A DNA stretch of 64,000 nt from Aquimarina sp. RZ0 (GTDB lineage Bacteria; Bacteroidota; Bacteroidia; Flavobacteriales; Flavobacteriaceae). The position numbers were made by a program, and so were the translations under genes. Shown here piece by piece: positions 63,805 to 64,000 of this stretch (position 1 is the first letter of the stretch; the number at the start of each line of letters is the position of its first letter). The stretch is taken from contig NZ_VTZU01000036.1 in assembly GCF_008370685.1 (NCBI RefSeq), positions 1 through 64,000 of the forward strand, read 5' to 3'. The notes beneath the pieces are model-generated. The model saw only the letters and a list, made by a program, of their open reading frames with translations. It was not told where the DNA came from and did no database searches.

Positions 63805-64000
63805 GTGACTAAAGTTTTAAATAATATAAGAGGAGATAAAGTAATTTGGGCTATTGCAGCACTGTTGGCATTATTTTCATTTCTTCCTGTGTATAGTGCG
63901 AGTAGTAACTTAGCTTATTTGTATGGTGATGGTAATACGTTCTCATTTTTGGTAAAACACTTTGCACATTTAATTTTAGGGTTTGGGATCATGTATTGGG
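63805..64000 (+). CDS. ftsW: FtsW lipid II polymerase, 5' part only
   Basis: Truncated by the window end. Starting at GTG 63805 the frame gives MTKVLNNIRGDKVIWAIA, then transmembrane segments LLALFSFLPVYSAS and HLILGFGIMYW. This, and the position after murD, identifies the SEDS protein FtsW, which polymerises glycan at the septum with FtsI. Confidence 0.88.
   Translation, partial: MTKVLNNIRGDKVIWAIAALLALFSFLPVYSASSNLAYLYGDGNTFSFLVKHFAHLILGFGIMYW

Overview
The window is AT-rich chromosomal DNA from a member of the Bacteroidota, almost certainly a gliding marine Flavobacteriaceae (Aquimarina-like; the genus is a guess). The evidence is gldA, gldB and gldC, proteins with type IX secretion (T9SS) C-terminal sorting domains, promoters of the Bacteroidota TAnnTTTG type, a primase without zinc ligands, DUF3857 proteins, and the flavobacterial arrangement of methionine synthase as two genes. 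I saw no rRNA, tRNA, phage genes, transposase or CRISPR array.

Layout. 1-4 kb: the 5' part of a secreted spondin-domain protein (minus strand), a 2Fe-2S ferredoxin, a long apparently empty spacer, and an astacin-like lipoprotein protease. 4-10.5 kb: a methionine/folate cluster led by a SAM-I riboswitch: metH part 1, a small four-helix-bundle gene, metH part 2, a DinB-like gene and metF. metH part 2 carries an in-frame DUF559 endonuclease-like domain bounded by GC-rich inverted repeats. 10.7-16.1 kb: a lipid A deacylase-like protein, a GIN-domain lipoprotein, a PAS histidine kinase with its receiver, and gldA. 16.4-20.8 kb: a GH1 glycosidase, an Lrp/AsnC regulator and the divergent tdh-kbl threonine catabolic pair.

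21-25.2 kb: an aromatic amino acid operon (prephenate dehydratase, aminotransferase, prephenate dehydrogenase, DAHP synthase-chorismate mutase fusion). It is preceded by a short Phe/Tyr-rich leader peptide and an intrinsic terminator, a classical attenuator layout. 25.3-38.4 kb: housekeeping genes (rsgA, dtd, mazG-like, aroA, queA, rlmN), three tandem DUF3857 proteins, of which two lack the transglutaminase cysteine, and a chalcone isomerase-like/DUF2147 fusion. 38.4-42 kb: a polyprenyl synthase, an ECF sigma factor with a probable membrane regulator, and a predicted outer-membrane protein.

42.5-55.7 kb: two large T9SS cargo proteins (one with five nearly identical 110-residue repeats), dnaG, a response regulator with Glu at the phospho-acceptor position, nadE, gldB-gldC, engB and a hydrolase. 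55.9 kb to the end: the dcw division and cell-wall cluster mraZ-rsmH-ftsL-ftsI-murE-mraY-murD-ftsW, with a 10-bp-phased GTGGT array (probable MraZ box) at its promoter.

Several non-coding dispersed repeats of about 60-160 bp lie between genes, mostly just after stop codons. The most notable observations are the DUF559 insertion inside metH, the aromatic leader-peptide attenuator, the pseudo-receiver regulator, and two TIR-bounded repeat families that share a central motif.
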